A DNA stretch of 64,000 nt, from positions 159,114 through 223,113 of the forward strand of contig NZ_JABFNN010000037.1 of the NCBI RefSeq assembly GCF_013090115.1, written 5' to 3'. The DNA comes from Flagellimonas amphidinii (GTDB lineage: Bacteria; Bacteroidota; Bacteroidia; Flavobacteriales; Flavobacteriaceae). The number at the start of each line of letters is the position of its first letter. Position 1 is the stretch's first letter. Both the position numbers and the translations under genes were made by a program. Below are positions 36,673 to 44,472 of the stretch, piece by piece. The notes beneath the pieces were generated by a model. That model saw only the letters and a list, made by a program, of their open reading frames with translations. It did no database searches and was not told the DNA's origin.

Positions 36673-37575
36673 ATGAAATCTGCTGTAGGTTCCGTAAAAA
36701 ATAACACACTGTCCTGGGTTCTTTCAGAATTTAAGGAAATTACCAAAGCCAAGTTGGCTGTTAGTGTGGTTTTTTCTTCAATTGCGGGATATTTTTTAGG
36801 GGCAGTTCAAGTCGATTTATTTTCCATATGTCTCCTTGCTTTTGGAGGATATTGCATGGTTGGTGCTTCCAATGCGTATAATCAGGTAATAGAAAAGGAT
36901 TTGGATGCCTTAATGAGTCGAACCAAAAATCGACCTATTCCTTCCGGTAGAATGTCGGTAAAAACCGCATTGACCATCGCTATTGTAATGACGCTGCTTG
37001 GGGTGGCAACTTTATATGTCCTTAACCCGAAGACAGCCATGTTCGGCGCTATTTCTATTTTTCTATATACGAGTGTTTATACACCATTAAAAACTAAAAC
37101 ACCATTATCGGTATTTGTAGGGGCATTTCCAGGGGCCATTCCCTTTATGTTGGGCTGGGTGGCAGCAACCAATGAATTTGGAATTGAGCCTGGTACCTTG
37201 TTCATGATCCAGTTTTTTTGGCAGTTTCCGCATTTTTGGGCTTTAGGATGGATGTTGGATGAAGATTATAAAAAAGGGGGCTTTAAAATGTTGCCTACAG
37301 GTAAAAAGGATGCAGGTACTGCATTGCAAATCATATTGTACACTATATGGATGATTGTGATATCCATTATGCCAGTCTTTGGATTTACTGGGAGATTGCA
37401 TTTGTCCATTCCTGCTGCAGTTATTGTTTTGATTGCTGGCTTGGCAATGCTCTTTTTTGCCTTCAAACTATATGAAAATAGGGATAATGTATCAGCAAGA
37501 AAATTAATGCTGGCCAGTGTTACCTACATATCATTGATTCAAATAATATACGTAATAGATAAGTTTATTAATTAA
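36673..37575 (+). CDS. ctaB: Protoheme IX farnesyltransferase (heme O synthase)
   Basis: This 300-residue UbiA-family membrane enzyme adds a farnesyl group to heme B to make heme O, the precursor of heme A for the oxidase. The first Asp-rich prenyl-diphosphate motif is in NAYNQVIEKDLDALMSRTKNRPIP as N-x-x-x-E-x-D-x-D. The second region has YTPLKTKTPLSVFVGAFPGA and WALGWMLDEDYKKGGFKMLP. About nine membrane helices are present. coxC starts 2 bases after the stop. No heme A synthase (CtaA) gene is in the window. Confidence 0.96.
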   Translation: MKSAVGSVKNNTLSWVLSEFKEITKAKLAVSVVFSSIAGYFLGAVQVDLFSICLLAFGGYCMVGASNAYNQVIEKDLDALMSRTKNRPIPSGRMSVKTALTIAIVMTLLGVATLYVLNPKTAMFGAISIFLYTSVYTPLKTKTPLSVFVGAFPGAIPFMLGWVAATNEFGIEPGTLFMIQFFWQFPHFWALGWMLDEDYKKGGFKMLPTGKKDAGTALQIILYTIWMIVISIMPVFGFTGRLHLSIPAAVIVLIAGLAMLFFAFKLYENRDNVSARKLMLASVTYISLIQIIYVIDKFIN

Positions 37576-37577
37576 TT

Positions 37578-38159
37578 ATGGATTTAACCCAAGGGACGGT
37601 AGAGGAAAAGAGCAGAAGGGCCAAAAAAATGATGCTCTGGTTTGGCATTGTGAGTTTGATCATGGGTTTTGCCGGTTGGACCAGTGCTTATATTGTGAGC
37701 AGTAAACGTGAGGATTGGATCAGTGACTTGGAACTCCCGCAGGCTTTTTTTATAAGCACCTTCATTATTATTTTGAGCAGTCTTACCTATTTTATGGCCA
37801 AACAGGCTGTGGCAAGAAATAAACAAAGTCAAGGTACGTTGCTATTGGTGATCACCTTGGTCTTGGGAATTACTTTCATTATTTTACAATTTTTTGGTTT
37901 TTCCCAAATGTTGGAAAACGGGTATTATTTTACAGGACCCACCAGCAATATTAAAATGTCCTATGTATTTCTGATTGCAGCAGTCCATATAGCACATGTT
38001 GTTGCGGGTTTAATTTCGCTTTTGGTGGTGTTGGTACAGCAATTAAGAGATAAGTATATGCCCGGAGATATGTTGGGATTGGAATTAGGTGCTACTTTTT
38101 GGCATTTTTTGGATTTTCTTTGGGTGTATTTGATACTATTTATGTATTTCATAAAATAA
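37578..38159 (+). CDS. coxC: Cytochrome c oxidase subunit III, first copy
   Basis: This 193-residue heme-copper oxidase subunit III-like protein has five membrane spans. After a charged N-terminus come MLWFGIVSLIMGFAGWTSAY and a C-terminal block with AAVHIAHVVAGLISLLVVL and LELGATFWHFLDFLWVYLIL, the classic subunit III ending (ExxxxYWHFVDxVW). It is much shorter than the second copy at 38253. Bacteroidota commonly carry two adjacent subunit III genes; which one enters the final enzyme is not shown by sequence. Start ATG lies 2 bases after ctaB. Confidence 0.92.
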   Translation: MDLTQGTVEEKSRRAKKMMLWFGIVSLIMGFAGWTSAYIVSSKREDWISDLELPQAFFISTFIIILSSLTYFMAKQAVARNKQSQGTLLLVITLVLGITFIILQFFGFSQMLENGYYFTGPTSNIKMSYVFLIAAVHIAHVVAGLISLLVVLVQQLRDKYMPGDMLGLELGATFWHFLDFLWVYLILFMYFIK

Positions 38160-38194
38160 ATTTTTTAAGAAGCAGTTTTCCTTGAACTTTACTT

Positions 38195-38222
38195 TTTGAA
38201 TACATCAAAAGATGTAAATTTG
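38195..38222 (+). promoter_or_regulatory. Possible promoter of the second coxC gene
   Basis: TTTG at 38195-38198 and TAAATTTG at 38215-38222 match the Bacteroidota elements, though the 16-base spacer is short. The element lies in the 93-base gap between the two subunit III genes and may give internal transcription. Confidence 0.45.
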
Positions 38223-38252
38223 TGAAAATTTTATTAAAACTACCTTAGTTAT

Positions 38253-39224
38253 ATGGATACAACGGTGACTACCGGTACAGAAGACAGCGTTTGGGGAGGC
38301 GGAAATCGCCCGCTTAACGCTAGCTATGGAAAAATGATGATGTGGTTCTTTATCGTCTCTGATGCTTTGACCTTCTCTGGGTTCTTGGTGTCTTATGGCT
38401 TTTCCAGGTTTAAGTTTATCGAAACATGGCCCATTGCGGATGAGGTTTTTACCCACGTTCCTTTTTTTCACGGTAATTATCCCATGTATTATGTTGCTTT
38501 TATGACCTTCATTCTTATTATGTCTTCCGTAACCATGGTGTTGGCGGTTGATGCTGGTCATAAAATGATGCAGAAAAAAGTTATTCTATACATGTTCCTA
38601 ACCATTATCGGTGGTGCCATATTCGTTGGCTCCCAAGCTTGGGAATGGGCTACTTTCATCAAGGGAGATTATGGAGCATTGGAAACTAAAGGGGGTAGAA
38701 TTCTTCAGTTTGTTGATGCTGAAGGTCATCGAGTGGCATTGGCTGATTTTGCCAAGACTTTACCTGAAGAAAGAGTAAAGCATGTAAGCAGTGAAGGTAT
38801 TTGGTTCCAAAAAGAAGGCTATAAAACTTCCTTTTCATTAAATGAGGTAATAGAAGGTTTCAAAGCCAACTCTGATATATTGATAAGAACCGAGACAATC
38901 AATGAAGAAGGTGAAAAAACAGTATTGAGCAGACAAGAGTCCTTGGCTAAACTTTCCAAAGCAACACAAGTTGTGGAAGGTGCAAACCTTATCCATAATG
39001 AATATGGAAGCAGGCTTTTTGCAGACTTCTTCTTTTTTATCACAGGATTCCACGGTTTTCACGTATTCTCTGGAGTAGTGATCAATGTTATTATATTCTT
39101 CAATGTAATCTTGGGTACCTATGAGCGCAGAGGACATTATGAAATGGTGGAGAAAGTGGGTCTCTACTGGCACTTTGTAGATTTGGTATGGGTATTTGTA
39201 TTTACATTCTTTTATTTGGTTTAA
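38253..39224 (+). CDS. coxC: Cytochrome c oxidase subunit III, second copy with a large internal insertion
   Basis: This is a 323-residue subunit III. The N-terminus has KMMMWFFIVSDALTFSGFLV. Four spans follow to GSQAWEWATFIKGDYG, and the C-terminal block contains FFFFITGFHGFHVFSGVVIN and VGLYWHFVDLVWVFVFTFFY, both hallmarks of the family. Between them, residues about 138-245 form a soluble, charged insertion containing GGRILQFVDAEGHRV and EEGEKTVLSRQESLAKLSK; typical subunit III proteins lack it. It probably sits on one face of the membrane and could contact complex III; this is inference. coxD follows 13 bases after the stop. Confidence 0.93.
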   Translation: MDTTVTTGTEDSVWGGGNRPLNASYGKMMMWFFIVSDALTFSGFLVSYGFSRFKFIETWPIADEVFTHVPFFHGNYPMYYVAFMTFILIMSSVTMVLAVDAGHKMMQKKVILYMFLTIIGGAIFVGSQAWEWATFIKGDYGALETKGGRILQFVDAEGHRVALADFAKTLPEERVKHVSSEGIWFQKEGYKTSFSLNEVIEGFKANSDILIRTETINEEGEKTVLSRQESLAKLSKATQVVEGANLIHNEYGSRLFADFFFFITGFHGFHVFSGVVINVIIFFNVILGTYERRGHYEMVEKVGLYWHFVDLVWVFVFTFFYLV

Positions 39225-39237
39225 AACATTCTATATA

Positions 39238-39621
39238 ATGGCACACGAACATAAACTTGAAATTTTCAGAGGTCTCTTAAAATTTAAGTCCAATACCCAA
39301 AAAATATGGGGAGTATTAATTTTCCTCTCAATTGTTACGGCCATTGAGGTGGCTTTGGGTATTACAAAACCAAGATTTTTGACCCATAACTATTTTGTTG
39401 GGATGAAACTCCTCAATTGGATTTTCATTATACTCACTTTAGTGAAGGCCTACTATATTGCATGGGACTTTATGCACTTGAGAGATGAAAAAAGTTCTCT
39501 GAGAAGAGCTATAGTTTGGACCCCTATTTTTTTGGTCAGCTACTTGATTTTCATTCTTCTTTTTGAAGCAGACTATATTTACAATGTGTTCAAGACTAGC
39601 TTTCTGGCTTGGGACCTATAG
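39238..39621 (+). CDS. Cytochrome c oxidase subunit IV-like protein
   Basis: This is a 127-residue membrane protein of the prokaryotic oxidase subunit IV family. The ATG at 39238 was chosen because an upstream in-frame start at 39196 lies within coxC and adds 14 residues without support. Three hydrophobic spans are present, with IWGVLIFLSIVTAIEVALGI, LNWIFIILTLVKAYYIAWDFMHLRDE (a family signature) and IVWTPIFLVSYLIFILLF. It is the last gene before a strong terminator. Confidence 0.9.
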   Translation: MAHEHKLEIFRGLLKFKSNTQKIWGVLIFLSIVTAIEVALGITKPRFLTHNYFVGMKLLNWIFIILTLVKAYYIAWDFMHLRDEKSSLRRAIVWTPIFLVSYLIFILLFEADYIYNVFKTSFLAWDL

Positions 39622-39637
39622 TGTAAAGTATTAACAA

Positions 39638-39676
39638 TAAAAAAAGACGGTTATCCAACCGTCTTTTTTTATTTTT
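39638..39676 (+). terminator. Rho-independent terminator after the oxidase subunit IV gene
   Basis: AAAAAGACGGTT, loop ATCC, AACCGTCTTTTT form a perfect 12-base-pair stem followed by a long T-rich run, 16 bases after the stop. It separates the structural subunit genes from the assembly-factor genes. Confidence 0.92.
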
Positions 39677-39693
39677 GTAGGGTTTAGAAAATT

Positions 39694-40329
39694 ATGAAGA
39701 AGGCATTTGTTTTAGTAATTCTTTTCATTTTTCCGTTAGTGGCCTATCTCTTTTTTGCCTCGGGCGTTAATAACTTTGGAAAGTTGCCTATTTTAACGGA
39801 ACAAGTCCCTGAAATTTCCAAGATTGACCAATCCGTCAGTTTGGAAAATAAGATTACCATTCTAGGGTTTTTGGGAAATACAATAGACCAAAAAAGAGGG
39901 AATGTCTTTAACCTTAACCAGAAAATTTATAAGCGATTTAGCGAGTTCAAGGATTTTCAATTGGTCATGATGGTTCCTGAAGGAAATCAAAAAGCAGTGG
40001 AATCCTTAAAAGCTGAACTTGGTAAGTTGTCCAACACAAATAAGTGGAATTTTGTCTATGGAAGTGAAGAAGAAATAAAATCCTATTTCAAAGCACTGCA
40101 AACAGATATAGAATTATCTGAGGATTTATCTACTCCTTATGTTTTTATCATTGATAAAGACAGGAACCTCCGAGGAAGAAATAATGATGAAGATGAAGGG
40201 GTGAAATTTGGGTTTGACACAGCCTCTGTAGCAGAATTGAACAATAAAATGGAAGACGATGTCAAGATTATTCTCGCAGAATATCGTCTAGCTTTAAAAA
40301 AGAACAATGCCGACAGGAGCAACCAGTAA
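39694..40329 (+). CDS. Membrane-anchored thioredoxin-fold-like protein without cysteines, SCO-associated
   Basis: This 211-residue protein has an N-terminal signal anchor (about 2-22, AFVLVILFIFPLVAYLFF) and a periplasmic domain. That domain reads like a thioredoxin/SCO fold: KITILGFLGNTIDQKRGNVF where the redox CxxxC would be, then FQLVMMVPEG, FVYGSEEEIKSYF and TPYVFIIDKDRNLRGR near the cis-Pro/beta-hairpin. I find no cysteine anywhere in the protein, so it cannot be a redox or copper-thiolate protein. The last 23 bases overlap the SCO gene, suggesting coupled translation and a shared job in CuA assembly. No gene name is justified. Confidence 0.75.
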   Translation: MKKAFVLVILFIFPLVAYLFFASGVNNFGKLPILTEQVPEISKIDQSVSLENKITILGFLGNTIDQKRGNVFNLNQKIYKRFSEFKDFQLVMMVPEGNQKAVESLKAELGKLSNTNKWNFVYGSEEEIKSYFKALQTDIELSEDLSTPYVFIIDKDRNLRGRNNDEDEGVKFGFDTASVAELNNKMEDDVKIILAEYRLALKKNNADRSNQ

Positions 40330-41050
40330 AAAGAAGTACACCTATGTTTGGGTTTCCGCAGTTATTTTGGTTTTTGGAATCTTTGCCGTTCATGAGATTA
40401 CAAAAAAAGTAAAGGAAGGAGATATCGTGGAGAATGATCGTATGAGCGGAATCACCACATCAGAAGATTTAAGTTTTATCCTCAATGATGGCCAAAAAAG
40501 AAAGGTGCCGCAATTTTCTTTTCTAAATCAGGACAGTGTACAAGTTTCCAATGAAGACTATTTAGGGAAGGTCTATGTGGTGGAATTTTTCTTTACAACA
40601 TGTCCTACCATTTGCCCTATAATGACCAAGAACTTAGTTTCCTTACAAGATACATTTAAGGATTATGATGATTTTGGTGTGGCCTCTTTTACCATAAACC
40701 CAAGATATGACACTCCCAATGTGCTGAAAAAATATGCTGGACATTATGGGGTAACAGATAAGGACTGGCATTTAATGACCGGTGACCGCAACAAAATTTA
40801 TCAATTGGCGGAAGAAGGTTTTTACATTTTTGCCAGTGAATCTGAAGATGCTCCAGGGGGATTTGAGCATTCGGGGATGTTCGCCTTGGTGGACAAGAAG
40901 GGATATATTCGCTCGCGTAGGGATAGGAATGGAAATCCGTTGATTTATTATCGAGGAACAATAACAGAAAAACAAGGGGTGAATGATGAAGGGGAGGCCC
41001 AGCAAATCACCATGCTTAAGGAAGATATTAAAAAATTACTTGCAGAATGA
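40307..41050 (+). CDS. SCO1/SenC-type CuA assembly protein
   Basis: This 247-residue membrane-anchored copper chaperone/thiol reductase is expected to load or reduce the CuA site of subunit II. The N-terminal anchor is at about 11-30. The copper ligands are Cys99 and Cys103 in FFTTCPTICPIM and His188 in GGFEHSGMFALV. The fold elements VASFTINPRYDTPNVLKKYA and WHLMTGDRNKIYQLA are those of the family. The ATG overlaps the upstream cysteine-free gene by 23 bases and the 3' end overlaps the DUF420 gene by 4 bases (ATGA). Confidence 0.93.
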   Translation: MPTGATSKKKYTYVWVSAVILVFGIFAVHEITKKVKEGDIVENDRMSGITTSEDLSFILNDGQKRKVPQFSFLNQDSVQVSNEDYLGKVYVVEFFFTTCPTICPIMTKNLVSLQDTFKDYDDFGVASFTINPRYDTPNVLKKYAGHYGVTDKDWHLMTGDRNKIYQLAEEGFYIFASESEDAPGGFEHSGMFALVDKKGYIRSRRDRNGNPLIYYRGTITEKQGVNDEGEAQQITMLKEDIKKLLAE

Positions 41051-41586
41051 TAGAGGAAGCGAGACTAAAAAAAGAAAAACAGATAAAGATTTGGATAACT
41101 ATTCTGTCCGTAGTAATTCCAGTAGTAGTTGCAATTTTGTTTGGATATAAAATACCTAATGCAGAACCTTTAGGTTTTCTTCCGCCAATTTATGCTGGAA
41201 TTAATGGTCTTACGGCAATACTATTGGTAGGAGCCGTTATCGCAATAAAAAATGGAAGGCAGAAGTTGCACCAAAACATGATGACTACTTGTATTGTACT
41301 TTCTTTGTTGTTTTTGGTCATGTATGTAATCTATCATATGACTTCTGAGTCTACACCATATGGAGGAGAGGGCATATTAAGGTATTTGTATCTTTTCATT
41401 TTGATATCACACATTTTACTTTCTATAGGTGTAATTCCATTGGTATTGATTACATATAGTAAATCATACCTTAAAGATTTTGATGCACACCGAAAGTGGG
41501 CAAAATATACTTTTCCTATTTGGCTCTATGTAGCCGTGACCGGAGTCGTTGTTTATTTTATGATTTCACCATATTACCCTTATTGA
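41047..41586 (+). CDS. DUF420 membrane protein (CtaM-like oxidase assembly factor)
   Basis: This 179-residue protein has five hydrophobic spans and belongs to DUF420, whose Gram-positive member CtaM is needed for heme-copper oxidase activity. Features are LPPIYAGINGLTAILLVGAV, a histidine in GRQKLHQNMMTTCIVLS, YVIYHMTSES, ISHILLSIGVIPLVL and HRKWAKYTFPIWLYVAVTGV. The conserved histidines in the helices could bind heme or copper, but that is inferred. It overlaps sco by 4 bases and lies 8 bases before the QCAMC gene. Confidence 0.88.
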   Translation: MIEEARLKKEKQIKIWITILSVVIPVVVAILFGYKIPNAEPLGFLPPIYAGINGLTAILLVGAVIAIKNGRQKLHQNMMTTCIVLSLLFLVMYVIYHMTSESTPYGGEGILRYLYLFILISHILLSIGVIPLVLITYSKSYLKDFDAHRKWAKYTFPIWLYVAVTGVVVYFMISPYYPY

Positions 41587-41594
41587 TTCCTTTC

Positions 41595-41807
41595 ATGAAG
41601 TTGAAACTTTTCATAATTCTGATGTTGGTTTTGGTACTGCCCCAGACCTTGGATGCCCAGTGTGCCATGTGTAGGGCGGTTGTGGAAAGTGAAGGTGATG
41701 GAAAAACCGCTGAAGGATTAAATAATGGAATAGTCTATCTCATGGCTGTTCCCTATATTCTTGTGGCCGGATTATTTTATTTTATTTATAGAAAGATGAA
41801 AAGCTAA
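41595..41807 (+). CDS. 70-residue membrane protein with a QCAMC motif, oxidase-associated
   Basis: This very small protein starts at the ATG at 41595, which gives the signal sequence MKLKLFIILMLVLVLPQTLDA; an upstream in-frame start lies inside the DUF420 gene. Mature residues begin near Q22 with CAMCRAVVESEGDG (Cys23, Cys26), then a short hydrophilic segment, one membrane helix (about 46-64) and a basic end, RKMKS. If the signal is cleaved, the paired cysteines would face the periplasm next to the membrane. It is the last gene of the sco-DUF420 run, so a metal- or thiol-related role in oxidase assembly is plausible but unproven. Confidence 0.75.
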   Translation: MKLKLFIILMLVLVLPQTLDAQCAMCRAVVESEGDGKTAEGLNNGIVYLMAVPYILVAGLFYFIYRKMKS

Positions 41808-41916
41808 AATACTTGCCAGTATTTAGTGATTTTTTGTTGCAAAGTGTAACATTTTAGGTTTTTGCTCATCTTATAATAGTGCTTTGTAGAATTCATCAAT
41901 CTCAAAACGCTAACCT

Positions 41917-43161
41917 ATGTTCGATATAGAGCGGTGGCAAGAAATATTTGACACCATACGAAAGAACAAATTACGAACCTTTTTGACCGGACTATCGGTA
42001 GCTTCTGGCATATTTATTCTTGTGATTTTGTTGGGCTTCGGTCAAGGCATGCAAAATGGTATTGCCCAAGAGTTCAAAGAAGATGCATCTACTAGTGTGT
42101 GGGCATGGCCGGGAGTAACTTCAAAAGAATATAAGGGTCTTAATCCAGGCAGAAGAATCCAGTTTGTAAATGAAAATTTTGAAATGGCCAGTTCCATGTT
42201 CAAGGAAACTGTGGAATATGAGTCTTCCAGAATTTTTGTTGGAGGAGTAACTGTGAACTATGGTAAAGAAGCTCTGGTCTATAGCATCCAAGGGGTGGCT
42301 TCTGGGTTTCAATTTATTGAAAATGTCTCCATGAAAGAAGGGAGATTCATCAACTACCAAGATGAGATATCCACGGGTAAGGTTGCCATAATCGGAAACA
42401 AAATAAAAAAGGATGTTTTTAATGAAGTGGATACTCCGATTGGAGAATTCATCGATATTTCTGGTATTCCTTTTAAAATAGTTGGCGTTTATACCGAAAT
42501 GAGGGAGCGCGAAGAAGAGCGAATCTATATCCCCATCACTACTGCGCAACGTGTTTTCAATGGGGGAGATAGAATCAGTAATATGTCGTACACGCTGCCT
42601 CCGGTTGAAAATTTTGAGGAAGCCGTTACACAAGCAGTTCAGTTTAAAAATGATTTGCGGAATTATCTACAACAAGCCCATACCGTTGCTCCTGATGATA
42701 ATGGTGCCATGGAAGTTTGGAGTGCCATGGAAGAGGCTAAAAGGTATTATGGACTTACCGGAAACATAAAGCTGTTCTTTTGGTTTGTAGGAGTGTGCAC
42801 CATAATAGCAGGAGTTGTTGGGGTGAGCAATATTATGTTGATTGTGGTGCGTGAACGTACCAGGGAAATTGGAATCCGAAAAGCTTTGGGCGCCAAACCA
42901 TGGTCCATAGTGGGCATGATTCTACATGAATCGATTTTTATTACTGCAATATCAGGATTTGGTGGACTTATTTTCAGTATGGCACTTTTGGAAATTGTTG
43001 GACCCAATGTAGAAATTGATTATGTGGTAAATCCATCCGTAAACTTTAATGTAGCCTTTTCAACAGTATTGGTGCTTATTTTGGCAGGAGCCTTGGCAGG
43101 ATTTGTCCCGGCATGGAGAGCTGCAAAGGTTCAGGTCATAGAATCATTGCGTGATGAATAA
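41917..43161 (+). CDS. MacB-type ABC transporter permease, type 1, copy A
   Basis: This 414-residue permease has a cytoplasmic head MFDIERWQEIFDTIRKNKLR and a first helix at about 20-42. A large periplasmic MacB core domain follows (about 45-285), and three C-terminal helices form the FtsX-like domain, with VGVSNIMLIVVRERTREIGI and RKALGAKPWSIVGMILHES. The ATPase domain of MacB is absent. It is the first gene of the cluster, 110 bases after the QCAMC gene, and is followed 25 bases later by permease type 2, copy A. It is closest to the permease at 46377 by its start and loop motifs. Confidence 0.9.
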   Translation: MFDIERWQEIFDTIRKNKLRTFLTGLSVASGIFILVILLGFGQGMQNGIAQEFKEDASTSVWAWPGVTSKEYKGLNPGRRIQFVNENFEMASSMFKETVEYESSRIFVGGVTVNYGKEALVYSIQGVASGFQFIENVSMKEGRFINYQDEISTGKVAIIGNKIKKDVFNEVDTPIGEFIDISGIPFKIVGVYTEMREREEERIYIPITTAQRVFNGGDRISNMSYTLPPVENFEEAVTQAVQFKNDLRNYLQQAHTVAPDDNGAMEVWSAMEEAKRYYGLTGNIKLFFWFVGVCTIIAGVVGVSNIMLIVVRERTREIGIRKALGAKPWSIVGMILHESIFITAISGFGGLIFSMALLEIVGPNVEIDYVVNPSVNFNVAFSTVLVLILAGALAGFVPAWRAAKVQVIESLRDE

Positions 43162-43186
43162 GTTTTCCAACTCAAAACGATAAGAC

Positions 43187-44446
43187 ATGTTCAATAGAGA
43201 TAGATGGGCAGAAATATTGGAAGTATTGACCAGCAATATCTGGCGTACTATTTTCACTGCTTTTGGAGTGTGTTGGGGGATTTTCATTTTAATTGTGCTC
43301 TTGGCCGCTGGTAAAGGTCTTGAGAATGGAATTCGAAAAGATTTTGGTGATATCGCCACCAATACTATGTTCATGTGGAGCAGAAGCACTACAAAAGCTT
43401 ATGAAGGGCTTCCAAAGGGAAGAAGTTTTGAGTTCAAAATCAATGATGTACAGGCTATAAAGGATAATGTGCCCAACCTTAGGTTCATTTCCCCAAGAAA
43501 TCGACTTAGTGGATTTAGAGGAGGCAATAATGTGGTTAGGGGTATTAGAACCGGTGCCTATAATGTATATGGGGATTATCCTGAAATCATCAATCAAGAC
43601 CCAATGACGGTTACATCTGGACGGTTTATTAATTATAATGATATCCATGAGAAAAGAAAGGTTGCAGTAATTGGATTGGGGGTTAAAAATGACTTGTATG
43701 AAAAGGGGGATGATGTTTTGGGAACTTACATTAAAATTCAGGGGGTAAATTTCATGGTAGTCGGCACTTACAAGAAAAATAGTAATGATGGGGATGGTGA
43801 AGAGGCACAGAAAGAAATTTTTGTACCCTTCACATCATTTTCCCAAGCTTTCAATTGGGGGGAGGATGTAAGTTGGATGGCCATTACCGCACATGATGGA
43901 AGTTCCATTTCCCAATTGAAGGATAAGATTATCGATGTAATGCGTATAAGGCATAAAATTCACCCTGAAGATAACCGCGCTATCGGATATTTTGATTTAT
44001 ATGAGCAATTTAATCGGGTAGAAAGCCTTTTTGGAGCTCTAAAGGGAGTAGCCTATATCGTGGGAATAATGGTATTGCTCTCGGGAATCATAGGAGTAAG
44101 CAATATTATGCTCATTGTAGTCAAGGAAAGAACTAAGGAAATAGGTATACGAAGAGCGCTAGGTGAAAAACCCTGGTCGATAAAAAAACAAATCCTCATG
44201 GAGTCCATTTTTCTCACCATAATTTCAGGCATGGTAGGCATCATTTTTGGGTCTTTGGTCATTTACGGCATCAATGCTTTGCTGGACAGCGTAGGTCCAG
44301 TAGATATGTTCCTGAGTCCAAGCGTAAGCGTTGGGGTAGTAACAGGAGCCTTATTAATATTGATGATTTCAGGGTTATTGGCAGGATTTATTCCGGCCAA
44401 TAGTGCCATAAGGGTAAGACCTATTGAAGCCTTGAGAACGGAATAA
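43187..44446 (+). CDS. MacB-type ABC transporter permease, type 2, copy A
   Basis: This 419-residue permease has the same layout as its neighbour: head MFNRDRWAEILEVLTSNIWR, helix 1, a periplasmic core, then three FtsX-type helices with IGVSNIMLIVVKERTKEIGI and RRALGEKPWSIKKQILMES. The core has RGIRTGAYNVYGDYPEI, which is mirrored in the permease at 47608 (SGSYPVYGDFPVF), identifying the two as duplicates. Types 1 and 2 together probably form a heterodimer. An adaptor gene follows after 26 bases. Confidence 0.9.
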   Translation: MFNRDRWAEILEVLTSNIWRTIFTAFGVCWGIFILIVLLAAGKGLENGIRKDFGDIATNTMFMWSRSTTKAYEGLPKGRSFEFKINDVQAIKDNVPNLRFISPRNRLSGFRGGNNVVRGIRTGAYNVYGDYPEIINQDPMTVTSGRFINYNDIHEKRKVAVIGLGVKNDLYEKGDDVLGTYIKIQGVNFMVVGTYKKNSNDGDGEEAQKEIFVPFTSFSQAFNWGEDVSWMAITAHDGSSISQLKDKIIDVMRIRHKIHPEDNRAIGYFDLYEQFNRVESLFGALKGVAYIVGIMVLLSGIIGVSNIMLIVVKERTKEIGIRRALGEKPWSIKKQILMESIFLTIISGMVGIIFGSLVIYGINALLDSVGPVDMFLSPSVSVGVVTGALLILMISGLLAGFIPANSAIRVRPIEALRTE

Positions 44447-44472
44447 AATCAATCAAAACAAACTATAAGAAA

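Noticed and set aside
38161..38252. Gap between the two coxC genes as a terminator
   Set aside because: No convincing stem with a T-run was found; only a promoter-like pair is present.
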